Positions 1-5,815 of a stretch of DNA of 5,815 bases are shown piece after piece. Source of the stretch: Desulfobacteraceae bacterium (lineage in GTDB: Bacteria; Desulfobacterota; Desulfobacteria; Desulfobacterales; BuS5); contig JAUVKE010000177.1 in assembly GCA_030592105.1 (NCBI GenBank), positions 1-5,815 on the forward strand, given 5' to 3'. Both the position numbers and the translations under genes were made by a program. Position 1 is the first letter of the stretch. Every line of letters begins with the position of its first letter. The notes beneath the pieces are model-generated. The model had not been told where the DNA came from. It ran no database searches and was given only the letters and a program-made list of their open reading frames with translations.

Positions 1-54
1 AATTTAAAAACCTCTGGAACTCGCTGTGCTCAAACAGCCAGTGCTTTTTAAATT
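1..54 (-). terminator. terminator-like imperfect hairpin downstream of acdA
   Basis: AATTTAAAAA at 1-10 is the exact reverse complement of 45-54. The pairing continues inward at 12/43 and 14-17/38-41, with mismatches at 11/44 and 13/42, leaving a 20-nt loop (18-37) in which 24-27 can pair with 34-37. Read on the minus strand this is an A-rich arm, a short CTGG/CCAG stem and a T-rich arm ending in TTTTT, about 90 nt past the acdA stop. That fits an intrinsic terminator, possibly bidirectional. The long loop is atypical. The loop sequence CTCGCTGTGCTCAAACA may mark a dispersed intergenic repeat rather than a simple terminator. The structure starts at the window edge and may extend beyond it. 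Confidence 0.5.
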
Positions 55-143
55 TCACCATAGCTCAATTCTATCATCTGGCCGTATGAAATTTATTATC
101 TGCGTATCTATAGCAAACGCCTTACCGCCATAACCATTAATCA

Positions 144-1568
144 TTAACCAATATTTTCATAATATTCAATGAATTTGTCCAGAGCTTTCCCTGCGGCGTC
201 CATTGATAAAAATACTGCTATACCCGCTTCGCAGCAAATGCGGAGTTCTTCAGAAAATGCCTGATATGTTTTTGCCAGGGCCACGTAATGTAATACTATT
301 GCCATGGGTTTATCGGTTTTCTTAATACAATCCACCATTACATTTATGATACTTTTTGTTAATCCTGAATCAATCCATATTGCAGGATCAATCCCCATTA
401 TATCATAGGCCATATGGGGAATTAAAATATCAATTTCCTCCCATTCCGACAGTGCTTCCACGGTATTACGAACCTCATCCATCCCTTTAAACAGATCCAG
501 AGTATCAATGGGGTTAGTATATATATAACCGGGATTATTTGTTTTTTGCTGTAATTTTTTCTTTACCTCTTCAGGAAGAGGAGGGAGCGAGAGATTGGCA
601 TTTAGCAGGGAATCCGCAGACAGTACGCTTACACCTCCCCCTACTCCCATTATGGAAACTCTCCGTTGACGCAGCGGAGGTATATAAGTAAAAGCAACTG
701 CCAGATCAATCAATTCATCAAGGGTGTCAGCCTGAATGGCACCAGCCTGCTTAATCATTGCAGTCCATGCATTTAAAGAACCTGAAAGAGCACCGGTATG
801 AGAAGCTGCTGTTTTTGCACCGATATCGGTTTTCCCCCCTTTTAAAATAATTACAGGCTTTACGCCTGCTGCCTTCTTAAGTGCGGAATAAAATCGCTTT
901 CCATCTTTTACCCCTTCTATGTAGGCTATAATTACTTTTGTTTCATTATCTTCCGCAAAGTATTCCAATAAATCGGATTCACTGATATCACATGCATTTC
1001 CATAACTGACAGCCTTACTCACCGCAGCGCCTCTCATCTCTGACACACGGCTTAGATATATTGCATTCCCTCCACTTTGACATATTATCCCCAGGGAACC
1101 ACTTCGGCTTGACAGGCCGCTTGAAAGATATAATCCCGTTGCAGGGGAATATATCCCCATGGAATTAGGACCGACAATCCGAATCCCGTTTGCACGTGCT
1201 ATTTCAAGTATTTCATTTTCCAGGGCAATCCCCTCTTTTGTTCCGGATTCGCTGAATCCAGCGGTGAAAAAAGTACAGGCTTTGACCTTTTTTTCCACAC
1301 ATTCCCTCATAAGTTCAGGAGTATTGGAAGCTGAAATTGCAACTATTACATAGTCTACATCCCCTGGAATATCTCTTAAAGCAGGATAACATTTTATCCC
1401 CATTACTTCTGTTTTATTCCTGTGCACAAGATAAACAGACCCTTTAAAGCCTTGTGTTAAAAAAGGTTTCAAAAACATGGCCCCCATGCTCCCAACTTCT
1501 TCAGATGCGCCAACAATCGCAACAGATTCAGGGTGAAAAATATGATTCAATTTCGAAAAAGACGACAT
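144..1568 (-). CDS. acdA: ADP-forming acyl/aryl-CoA synthetase, alpha subunit
   Basis: Catalyses the reversible reaction acyl-CoA + ADP + phosphate to acid + CoA + ATP, together with an ATP-grasp beta subunit. The 474 residues match a stand-alone alpha subunit. The N-terminal CoA-binding Rossmann domain (about 8-140) has SVAIVGASEEVGSMG and GPNSMGIYSP. The succinyl-CoA-ligase-like domain (about 155-290) has QSGG (164-167), Glu218 in YIEG, and the phosphohistidine site ASHTGALSGS with His257. A third ligase-like domain follows (about 300-470; MGVGGGVSVL at 307-316, TNPIDTLD at 351-358). His257 and Glu218 agree, to my recollection, with the catalytic residues of the Pyrococcus furiosus enzyme. 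GPNSMG has Ser where many relatives have Cys. No ATP-grasp domain is present, so an unlinked beta subunit is required. The ATG has AAGGA 11 nt upstream. Placement after iorAB suggests aryl-acetyl-CoA as substrate, conserving ATP by substrate-level phosphorylation; acetyl- or branched acyl-CoA cannot be excluded. Confidence 0.88.
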   Translation of the reverse strand: MSSFSKLNHIFHPESVAIVGASEEVGSMGAMFLKPFLTQGFKGSVYLVHRNKTEVMGIKCYPALRDIPGDVDYVIVAISASNTPELMRECVEKKVKACTFFTAGFSESGTKEGIALENEILEIARANGIRIVGPNSMGIYSPATGLYLSSGLSSRSGSLGIICQSGGNAIYLSRVSEMRGAAVSKAVSYGNACDISESDLLEYFAEDNETKVIIAYIEGVKDGKRFYSALKKAAGVKPVIILKGGKTDIGAKTAASHTGALSGSLNAWTAMIKQAGAIQADTLDELIDLAVAFTYIPPLRQRRVSIMGVGGGVSVLSADSLLNANLSLPPLPEEVKKKLQQKTNNPGYIYTNPIDTLDLFKGMDEVRNTVEALSEWEEIDILIPHMAYDIMGIDPAIWIDSGLTKSIINVMVDCIKKTDKPMAIVLHYVALAKTYQAFSEELRICCEAGIAVFLSMDAAGKALDKFIEYYENIG

Positions 1569-1632
1569 GATATTTTATATCCTTAATTCAACAATTTAAA
1601 GTTTATCTAACTTCACAAAATCAAATTTCGTT

Positions 1633-2058
1633 TCAATCCCTATGTATAAATGGATAGATCTTGCAGGCCAGGCAAAATTTAAAAATTGCCTCAAGAGCTG
1701 CGAAAAAAATAAAAATTGAGCCGATAACCAGACTTAATTTCTCAAAATTTAAAAAATAGGATAGAGCTATCAGGCAGCAAAATATAAATCCCACCCTGGC
1801 CGCAAAAATTTTGGGCCCCGCATTAACCATTAATGGTTCTGCCTTGAATATATAAAGGGTTGTTTTAGCTATGGCACTATAAGGACTATACTTTGGATTG
1901 AAAAAACCGCGTATAAAAAAATCAATCCCCAAAATTAAAATAATCAATTTAAAAGATGTAAAAAAAAAGAGTATAATAGAAAGAATCGATAAAGTTGCAT
2001 TTATGCGTACAACTTTTTCATTTACCTGACTAAAGGATATTGGGCACATTTCTTTCAT
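1633..2058 (-). CDS. DUF4395-family small integral membrane protein
   Basis: A 141-residue hydrophobic protein that I place in the DUF4395 family. It has the N-terminal MCPISFSQVNEKVVRINA-type start (4-21), the DFFIRGFFNPKYSP segment (46-59), a PKIFAARVG motif (82-90), and a C-terminal ALEAIFKFCLACKIY stretch (120-134) holding a CxxC pair at 129 and 132. Likely membrane segments are about 22-34, 36-50, 88-103 and 107-125; there is no cleavable signal peptide. The family has no established biochemical function. Homologues often sit beside thioredoxin-like genes, and with the conserved cysteines this hints at thiol or redox chemistry at the membrane, but that is inference. The ATG has AAGGAG nine bases upstream, the strongest ribosome-binding site in the window. 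It lies 42 nt after iorB and 64 nt before the CoA-synthetase gene. It is about 32% GC by hand count, clearly more AT-rich than iorA. Hydrophobic composition explains part of this; separate acquisition could explain the rest. Confidence 0.8.
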   Translation of the reverse strand: MKEMCPISFSQVNEKVVRINATLSILSIILFFFTSFKLIILILGIDFFIRGFFNPKYSPYSAIAKTTLYIFKAEPLMVNAGPKIFAARVGFIFCCLIALSYFLNFEKLSLVIGSIFIFFAALEAIFKFCLACKIYPFIHRD

Positions 2059-2067
2059 AATACAAAT

Positions 2068-2073
2068 CTCCTT
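2068..2073 (-). promoter_or_regulatory. Shine-Dalgarno site of the DUF4395 gene
   Basis: On the minus strand this reads AAGGAG, nine bases before the ATG at 2058. It is the best match to the anti-Shine-Dalgarno consensus in the window and confirms that this short AT-rich ORF is a translated gene. It supports the first ATG rather than the one three codons later. Confidence 0.75.
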
Positions 2074-2100
2074 GTAACTGTTATAGTTTAGGATTTCGAT

Positions 2101-2715
2101 TCAACGGCTGATTATACCAGCCCCCACGTCAATGGCCCTATAATTGGCTTCCAGTTTTGAATCAGGAAAAATTTTCTTTATTGCCCCCTTTAAATCATCC
2201 ACTGTAATCGGAAAATTCTTAATGGAACATAATGCCCCAAGCATAATCATGTTAAGCATAATGGGCCCGCCAAGCTCAATCGCTTTTGCAGTACCATCCA
2301 TCCAGTACAGATTTTTCACAGACTTTAAAAGGGTATCTTTTATCCAGTCTGCATCAGGGTATTCTACTTCTCCGGCAATAACATTTAAAGGGTATATTGG
2401 CCGGGAATTAACCAGAAACAGAGCGTCCCTGTTTCCATATTCCGACAAGATTCTCAAGGTCTCCAGAGGCTCCAGACCGATAACAATATGGGCCATATTG
2501 GGAGGAACCAGGGGTCCGCAATTTTTATTTTTTGAAATACGAACGTGGCTCATAACTGCACCGCCCCGTTGTGATAGCCCAAAAGTTTCTCCAATGGTTA
2601 CCCTAAAACCCTTTTCCACAACAGCTTTCCCGATAATCTGGGATGCAAGGACATTTCCCTGCCCTCCAACCCCTGTTATAATCAGATTCAAAGGCATGTG
2701 ATCCGCTTTACTCAA
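2101..2715 (-). CDS. iorB: indolepyruvate:ferredoxin oxidoreductase, beta subunit
   Basis: Partner of IorA; the two form the 2-oxoacid:ferredoxin oxidoreductase that makes aryl-acetyl-CoA. The 204 residues form a single pyruvate/ketoisovalerate oxidoreductase gamma-type domain, the usual size for IorB. Diagnostic segments are GVGGQGNVLASQIIG (15-29), the strongly conserved LSQRGGAVMSHVR (47-59), EPLETLR (82-88) and GGPIMLNMIMLGAL (149-162). There is no Fe-S motif, as expected for this subunit. The start is TTG at 2715, chosen because GGGAGG lies six bases upstream. The next in-frame ATG (2697) has no comparable site and would cost only six residues before the conserved core. The TTG start overlaps the iorA stop by 8 nt, and the ribosome-binding site lies inside the last iorA codons, so translation is probably coupled, giving balanced subunits. 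Confidence 0.94.
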   Translation of the reverse strand: MSKADHMPLNLIITGVGGQGNVLASQIIGKAVVEKGFRVTIGETFGLSQRGGAVMSHVRISKNKNCGPLVPPNMAHIVIGLEPLETLRILSEYGNRDALFLVNSRPIYPLNVIAGEVEYPDADWIKDTLLKSVKNLYWMDGTAKAIELGGPIMLNMIMLGALCSIKNFPITVDDLKGAIKKIFPDSKLEANYRAIDVGAGIISR

Positions 2716-4612
2716 CTTTTTCCTCCCTTATAATAGCATTCGGCGGGCAAATATCAACACATATACCGCAGCCTGTGCATATGACCCTGTCTATTTCCGA
2801 CTTTCCTGTGGTGCTGTTCCAGATCAATCCGGGGCAACGAAATATGCGGGTGCAATAGCGTCCACACCCGCACTCTTCCCCCATGCATTTATCCGGATCT
2901 ACATGCATATTAAAGGGAAAACCCCCTTCCCTCCCCTGAACCAGAGCACATTTACGCCGCAGAATAAGAACCCGGGGCCCGGTTTTTTTCATTAGCCGGT
3001 ATATTCTTTCTGCAGTCTCTTTTAACTCATAGGGATCAGTCATTTCCACATCAGCACCTATTGACCTGCAGATGTCCTCTATTAGAACAGGCTCTGTAAC
3101 ATCCCCCATCGCAGTAATACCGGTTCCAGGATGGGGCTGGAATCCTGTCATGGCTGTGGCGCTGTTATCCAGTATAATGAGAAAAATATCAGCCCCATTA
3201 AACTTTGCATTTACCAAACCAGGAATCCCTGCATGAAAAAAAGTCGAATCACCACAAACTGTTATAACGGGCTGGTCAAACCCAAACCTTTCAAGTTTAC
3301 CATAACCGCACGCAAGCCCTGAACCAGAACCCATGGCATGGACTGATTTCACCTGATTAAAACCGGTTGGCCATATTCCCATGGTATAACAACCGATATC
3401 TCCGGAGACAAAACCATTTCTCCCATCCCAGGCAAGAGCAGTTTTTATGGCATAAAAAGAAGCCCTGTGGGGACATCCAGGACAAAATCCGAATTCTCTA
3501 ACAGGAAGTTTATCCGCTATCATGGTGTCGATTTCATCTTTATATGTTCCGGTATTATCCGGCAGATGAAAAATATCTGAAAAAATTTTCATAACAAGGC
3601 CGGGGGTAAGCTCACCACATGAAGGAACAGCCCCGGACATCTTCCCATAATATGTTTTGACCCCGACCCTGTGCCCCAGCTGAGCAGCCAGAGATTTAAC
3701 ATTATCCTCCAAAAAAGGCTCAACCTCTTCCAGAAACATTATTTTATCACTTGTCTTAAGGTACTTTTCCAGCAATCTAACAGGAAGGGTCCATGTGGTT
3801 CCGAGTTTCAAAAGGCCTGTTTTTTCACCCAGCCCCATAAGCTCCACCGCTTCAGCAGCATAGTTCCACGGACACCCTGAAGATATAACCAGGAGTTCAG
3901 GCGCCTCCGGTCCCTCATAAGTATTAAAAGGTGATGTCTCAAACATTTCCCTGGCCTGATCAAGCTTCTGATTTCTCGCCTCATGTTTGGCCACAACAGG
4001 AAAAGTATGGAAAGGTTTTGCAGTATCAAAAAACGGCTGCACATCCGAAAGTTTAATTGAACCTGTTTGCACACTCGAACGGGTATGGGAAAGACGGGAA
4101 ACGCTCCTTAAAATCACAACATTTTTAATCGCTTCTGAAAGCTCAAATGCCCATTTGGTCATTTCAATGGCCTCCTGAGCTGTAGCAGGCTCCAAAAGGG
4201 GTATCCCCCCCATACGGGCAAAAAGTCTTGCATCTTCCTCATTGGTGCTGGAAATTCCAGCAGGATCATCACATGTAATTAATACAAGGCCGCCATTTGT
4301 ACCGGACATGGTCATATTTAAAAGAAAATCTGATATAACATTAACACCGTTTTGCTTCATACTGGCAAGAGCCCGACACCCTGCATAGGATGCTGCTGTT
4401 GCCGCTTCAAAAGCGACCTTTTCGTTGACTGACCACTCCACATATATTGGAAGATCTTTTGCGGCTTTGGCCAGGGTTTCTATAATTTCAGAAGAAGGAT
4501 TCCCAGGGTAACCTGCACAAAATGTAACACCCGCCTCCAGGGCACCCCTGGCGATGGACTCGTTTCCCTGCAGCAATGCAATCCCGCCTGTTTTTTCACT
4601 GATCATCGTCAT
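2708..4612 (-). CDS. iorA: indolepyruvate:ferredoxin oxidoreductase, alpha subunit
   Basis: TPP- and Fe-S-dependent subunit that oxidatively decarboxylates aryl-pyruvates (indolepyruvate, phenylpyruvate, hydroxyphenylpyruvate) to aryl-acetyl-CoA and reduces ferredoxin in the cytoplasm. The protein has 634 residues, at the upper end of the usual size. The N-terminal pyrimidine-binding domain shows YPGNPSSE (35-42), EWSVNEKVAFEAA (59-71) and SSTNEEDAR (121-129). A middle domain contains EEVEPFLE (295-302). The TPP-diphosphate domain has CPGCPHR (377-383), GDIGCY (404-409), GDSTFFH (454-460) and NSATAMTG (483-490). The C-terminus is ferredoxin-like, with an unusual first cysteine group (576, 581, 583, 587, 593) and a classical CxxCxxCxxxCP group (612-623). 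The ATG start has GGAG five bases upstream; a second ATG two codons later is less well spaced. The stop overlaps iorB by 8 nt, as expected for coupled subunits. The family is clear. Substrate is inferred: YPGN replaces the YPGT I expect, so a related 2-oxoacid substrate is possible. Confidence 0.94.
   Translation of the reverse strand: MTMISEKTGGIALLQGNESIARGALEAGVTFCAGYPGNPSSEIIETLAKAAKDLPIYVEWSVNEKVAFEAATAASYAGCRALASMKQNGVNVISDFLLNMTMSGTNGGLVLITCDDPAGISSTNEEDARLFARMGGIPLLEPATAQEAIEMTKWAFELSEAIKNVVILRSVSRLSHTRSSVQTGSIKLSDVQPFFDTAKPFHTFPVVAKHEARNQKLDQAREMFETSPFNTYEGPEAPELLVISSGCPWNYAAEAVELMGLGEKTGLLKLGTTWTLPVRLLEKYLKTSDKIMFLEEVEPFLEDNVKSLAAQLGHRVGVKTYYGKMSGAVPSCGELTPGLVMKIFSDIFHLPDNTGTYKDEIDTMIADKLPVREFGFCPGCPHRASFYAIKTALAWDGRNGFVSGDIGCYTMGIWPTGFNQVKSVHAMGSGSGLACGYGKLERFGFDQPVITVCGDSTFFHAGIPGLVNAKFNGADIFLIILDNSATAMTGFQPHPGTGITAMGDVTEPVLIEDICRSIGADVEMTDPYELKETAERIYRLMKKTGPRVLILRRKCALVQGREGGFPFNMHVDPDKCMGEECGCGRYCTRIFRCPGLIWNSTTGKSEIDRVICTGCGICVDICPPNAIIREEKVE
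2722..2727 (-). promoter_or_regulatory. Shine-Dalgarno site fixing the TTG start of iorB
   Basis: On the minus strand this reads GGGAGG, followed by six bases (AAAAAG) and TTG. It lies inside the 3' end of iorA, within the codons for Arg-Glu-Glu. Its near-ideal spacing is the main reason for choosing TTG at 2715 over the ATG at 2697. Confidence 0.8.
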
Positions 4613-4617
4613 TTTTT

Positions 4618-4621
4618 CTCC
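4618..4621 (-). promoter_or_regulatory. ribosome-binding site of iorA
   Basis: On the minus strand GGAG lies five bases before the ATG at 4612 and eleven before a second in-frame ATG at 4606. It sits in the 17-nt gap after the FrhB-like gene, so iorA has its own initiation site even though it is almost certainly cotranscribed. Confidence 0.65.
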
Positions 4622-4629
4622 AGCAGAAA

Positions 4630-5661
4630 TTATTTGTTTTTTTCAATTCTACGCTTCCTGCCTCTGTTACGTTTATTTTCAGAAGCTTCCATAAGATGAT
4701 TAAAATTCTCATCAGGAAATTCAGCCACCTCAAGAAATCCTTGTCTCACGGCCCCGGCAAGCAAATCCTCACCTCTTTGGGTTCGCACTATAACAGTATT
4801 CCAGGATTTTGATCCCTCCAGGGTTCCAACAGACAGATCTGCAATTTCCCCTGTCATATCCTCACACAACAGGCATCCCTGCTGGATAAAAGGCCTTATA
4901 TCCGAAAGGGGATATTCCATCTTTCCTTTTAAGGTTTGAACCACAAGTTTTTCTGAAGGAGGGGGAGGTATATCATATTTAATTATTTTTCCTCCATCCA
5001 TATTTTTAACAAGAAAATCGTCAAATAAGCGGTGATCAAGAGCCCAGGTACAAAAAAGCGCTATTTTCAGGGGAAAGGGGTCCGACAAATTTTCTCCTGA
5101 AGACTCCACCATACTCATCCTGCGGACAGCTTCCATCTGACATGGAAGACCAACTATCCCCAGCATATCTTTACCCGCCTTCAACGCCCCGTTTAAAGCA
5201 GAAAGACCGCCGGAACCGGTATACTCCGATCCTGAACAGCTTAAAATATCCCCCCTGCTTTCTGCCAAAAAACCGGCAGGTGATGAACCATTACCACGAC
5301 TTGTCAAAACAGCGGCTTTTATTTCTCCTTTTTCAAGGGCATAAATCATAAGCGTAGAAACTACACCACCATACTGAGCCCTGGACACAATTTCAGGGTC
5401 CGTGGATCTTGCCGCAAAAATTTTTCTATAATCCCCTATTCCGGATTCATCGGACTCATTTTTTTCACCATGCTCCGCAATGGGACATATTTGAAAACAT
5501 CTTGCTGTATCAGAACAGCAAGATGCAAGGGGGATGATTTTACCGTCAATATAATCAAAATACGGACAAAAACCAGCACATGCACCACATCGGACACAAA
5601 GTCCATTGTTAATGACTTCATTTATCAGGCGGGTTTGTCCCTGGGAAATTTGAACGGTCAT
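4630..5661 (-). CDS. FrhB-family Fe-S flavoprotein (coenzyme F420 hydrogenase/dehydrogenase beta subunit-like)
   Basis: First gene of the cluster, 343 residues from the preferred start. A four-cysteine ferredoxin motif CVRCGACAGFCP lies at residues 22-33, followed by a less regular cysteine group (CC, then C-x3-CP, residues 48-60). The FrhB N-terminal domain follows (QYGGVVSTLMIYALEKG, about 96-112; GLPCQMEAVRRM, about 171-182). The FrhB C-terminal domain comes next (KIALFCTWAL, about 199-208; CLLCEDMTGEIADLSVG, about 263-279; then WNTVIVRTQRGEDLL). The C-terminus is very basic. FrhB proteins carry FAD and Fe-S clusters and move electrons between ferredoxin-like carriers and F420 or other acceptors; bacterial homologues often have unknown partners. 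The frame stays open to a GTG at 5763 (377 aa), but that start has no Shine-Dalgarno and the extra 34 residues look unlike the family. The ATG at 5661 has AGGA 11 nt upstream. Its stop is 17 nt before iorA, so an electron-transfer role with IorAB is inferred. Family call firm; exact start and acceptor uncertain. Confidence 0.87.
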   Translation of the reverse strand: MTVQISQGQTRLINEVINNGLCVRCGACAGFCPYFDYIDGKIIPLASCCSDTARCFQICPIAEHGEKNESDESGIGDYRKIFAARSTDPEIVSRAQYGGVVSTLMIYALEKGEIKAAVLTSRGNGSSPAGFLAESRGDILSCSGSEYTGSGGLSALNGALKAGKDMLGIVGLPCQMEAVRRMSMVESSGENLSDPFPLKIALFCTWALDHRLFDDFLVKNMDGGKIIKYDIPPPPSEKLVVQTLKGKMEYPLSDIRPFIQQGCLLCEDMTGEIADLSVGTLEGSKSWNTVIVRTQRGEDLLAGAVRQGFLEVAEFPDENFNHLMEASENKRNRGRKRRIEKNK

Positions 5662-5815
5662 ACTCAGGTTATTCCTATATTGCCAAAATTTAGGAACAGG
5701 GACGAAATAACTTCCACAAGTAGGCGCACAGATTTTGGTTAGGTTTGTTCGATCAAAAATCACAAAAGTTGCAGGAATAGCAAGCTATTTCAAGATTTTT
5801 GTTATTTTAGATCGG
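5662..5815 (-). promoter_or_regulatory. leader/promoter region of the cluster, with palindrome at 5776-5789
   Basis: This 154-nt stretch has no convincing gene end on either strand, and the three minus-strand frames close quickly near the window edge. It is the natural place for the cluster promoter. It contains a perfect palindrome, AATAGC-AA-GCTATT (5776-5789), and an 8-bp inverted repeat, CAAAAATC at 5754-5761 with GATTTTTG at 5794-5801, that encloses it off-centre. A TTGAAA on the minus strand overlaps the palindrome and could be a -35 element, but I find no good -10 at the right spacing. An operator is possible; no regulator gene is visible. Confidence 0.3.
5673..5676 (-). promoter_or_regulatory. 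probable ribosome-binding site of the FrhB-like gene
   Basis: On the minus strand AGGA lies eleven bases before the ATG at 5661. The spacing is on the long side, but nothing comparable precedes the upstream GTG at 5763, where the sequence is C/T-rich. It is therefore part of the case for the shorter protein. Confidence 0.5.

Noticed and set aside
2..61. Minus-strand ORF beginning MVKFKKHWLFEHSEF and running off the left edge
   Set aside because: It lies almost wholly in the terminator-like hairpin, has no ribosome-binding site, and its content is dictated by the inverted repeat. It is more likely a repeat artefact than a gene.
1569..1632. Possible internal promoter in front of the CoA synthetase gene (TTGATT and nearby A/T-rich hexamers)
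   Set aside because: In such A/T-rich DNA these weak matches are expected by chance, and no -35/-10 pair with good spacing and sequence was found.
2059..2100. Small inverted repeat AACT/AGTT between iorB and the DUF4395 gene, considered as a terminator
   Set aside because: Four-base arms with no following T-run cannot support termination; the 42-nt gap is more likely just a leader for the DUF4395 ribosome-binding site.
2144..2701. 185-codon plus-strand ORF opposite iorB
   Set aside because: It lies wholly antisense to iorB, which has clear family motifs. The translated product has no recognisable domain; it is a shadow frame.
3808..4074. 88-codon minus-strand ORF inside iorA
   Set aside because: It is out of frame within the intact, motif-rich iorA and has no features of its own. 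It does not mark a frameshift, because iorA reads through without interruption.
5662..5763. 34-residue N-terminal extension of the FrhB-like protein from the GTG at 5763
   Set aside because: No Shine-Dalgarno precedes the GTG and the extra residues do not resemble FrhB N-termini, where the ferredoxin motif usually starts near residue 20. The ATG at 5661 fits better, but the longer form is not excluded.

Overview
All five convincing genes lie on the minus strand and run from high to low coordinates, so they read like one transcription unit. In transcription order they are: an FrhB-family iron-sulfur flavoprotein (4630-5661), indolepyruvate:ferredoxin oxidoreductase alpha (iorA, 2708-4612), its beta subunit (iorB, 2101-2715), a small DUF4395-type membrane protein (1633-2058), and the alpha subunit of an ADP-forming acyl/aryl-CoA synthetase (144-1568). 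The gaps are 17 nt, an 8-nt overlap, 42 nt and 64 nt. The ORFs visible on the plus strand are shadows of these genes.

The likely host is an anaerobic bacterium, probably a sulfate reducer or syntroph of the Desulfobacterota (Desulfobacterales-like). This is inferred from oxygen-sensitive ferredoxin chemistry, the moderate and uneven GC content, bacterial Shine-Dalgarno sequences, and the general look of the proteins. There is no phylogenetic marker in the window, so the placement is tentative.

A working model for the cluster is oxidative degradation of aromatic (or other) amino acids. Transamination outside the window would give an aryl-pyruvate. IorAB would oxidise and decarboxylate it to aryl-acetyl-CoA and reduce ferredoxin. 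The ADP-forming synthetase would release aryl-acetate and conserve the thioester energy as ATP. The FrhB-like protein is the likely candidate to exchange electrons with ferredoxin or another carrier. The role of the DUF4395 protein is unknown. IorAB with an ADP-forming synthetase is the established peptide-fermentation route of Thermococcales. Here the same pair appears in one apparent operon with an FrhB protein. The ATP-grasp beta subunit the synthetase needs is not in the window.

The left end (1-143) holds a terminator-like hairpin after the last gene, plus a doubtful 29-codon ORF. The right end (5662-5815) is a 154-nt leader or promoter region with a short perfect palindrome. I see no tRNA, rRNA, CRISPR array, insertion sequence or prophage feature. 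No gene-free stretch exceeds 300 bases. I found no wholly new system; the unusual points are the combination of genes, the atypical first Fe-S motif in IorA, and the left-end hairpin.
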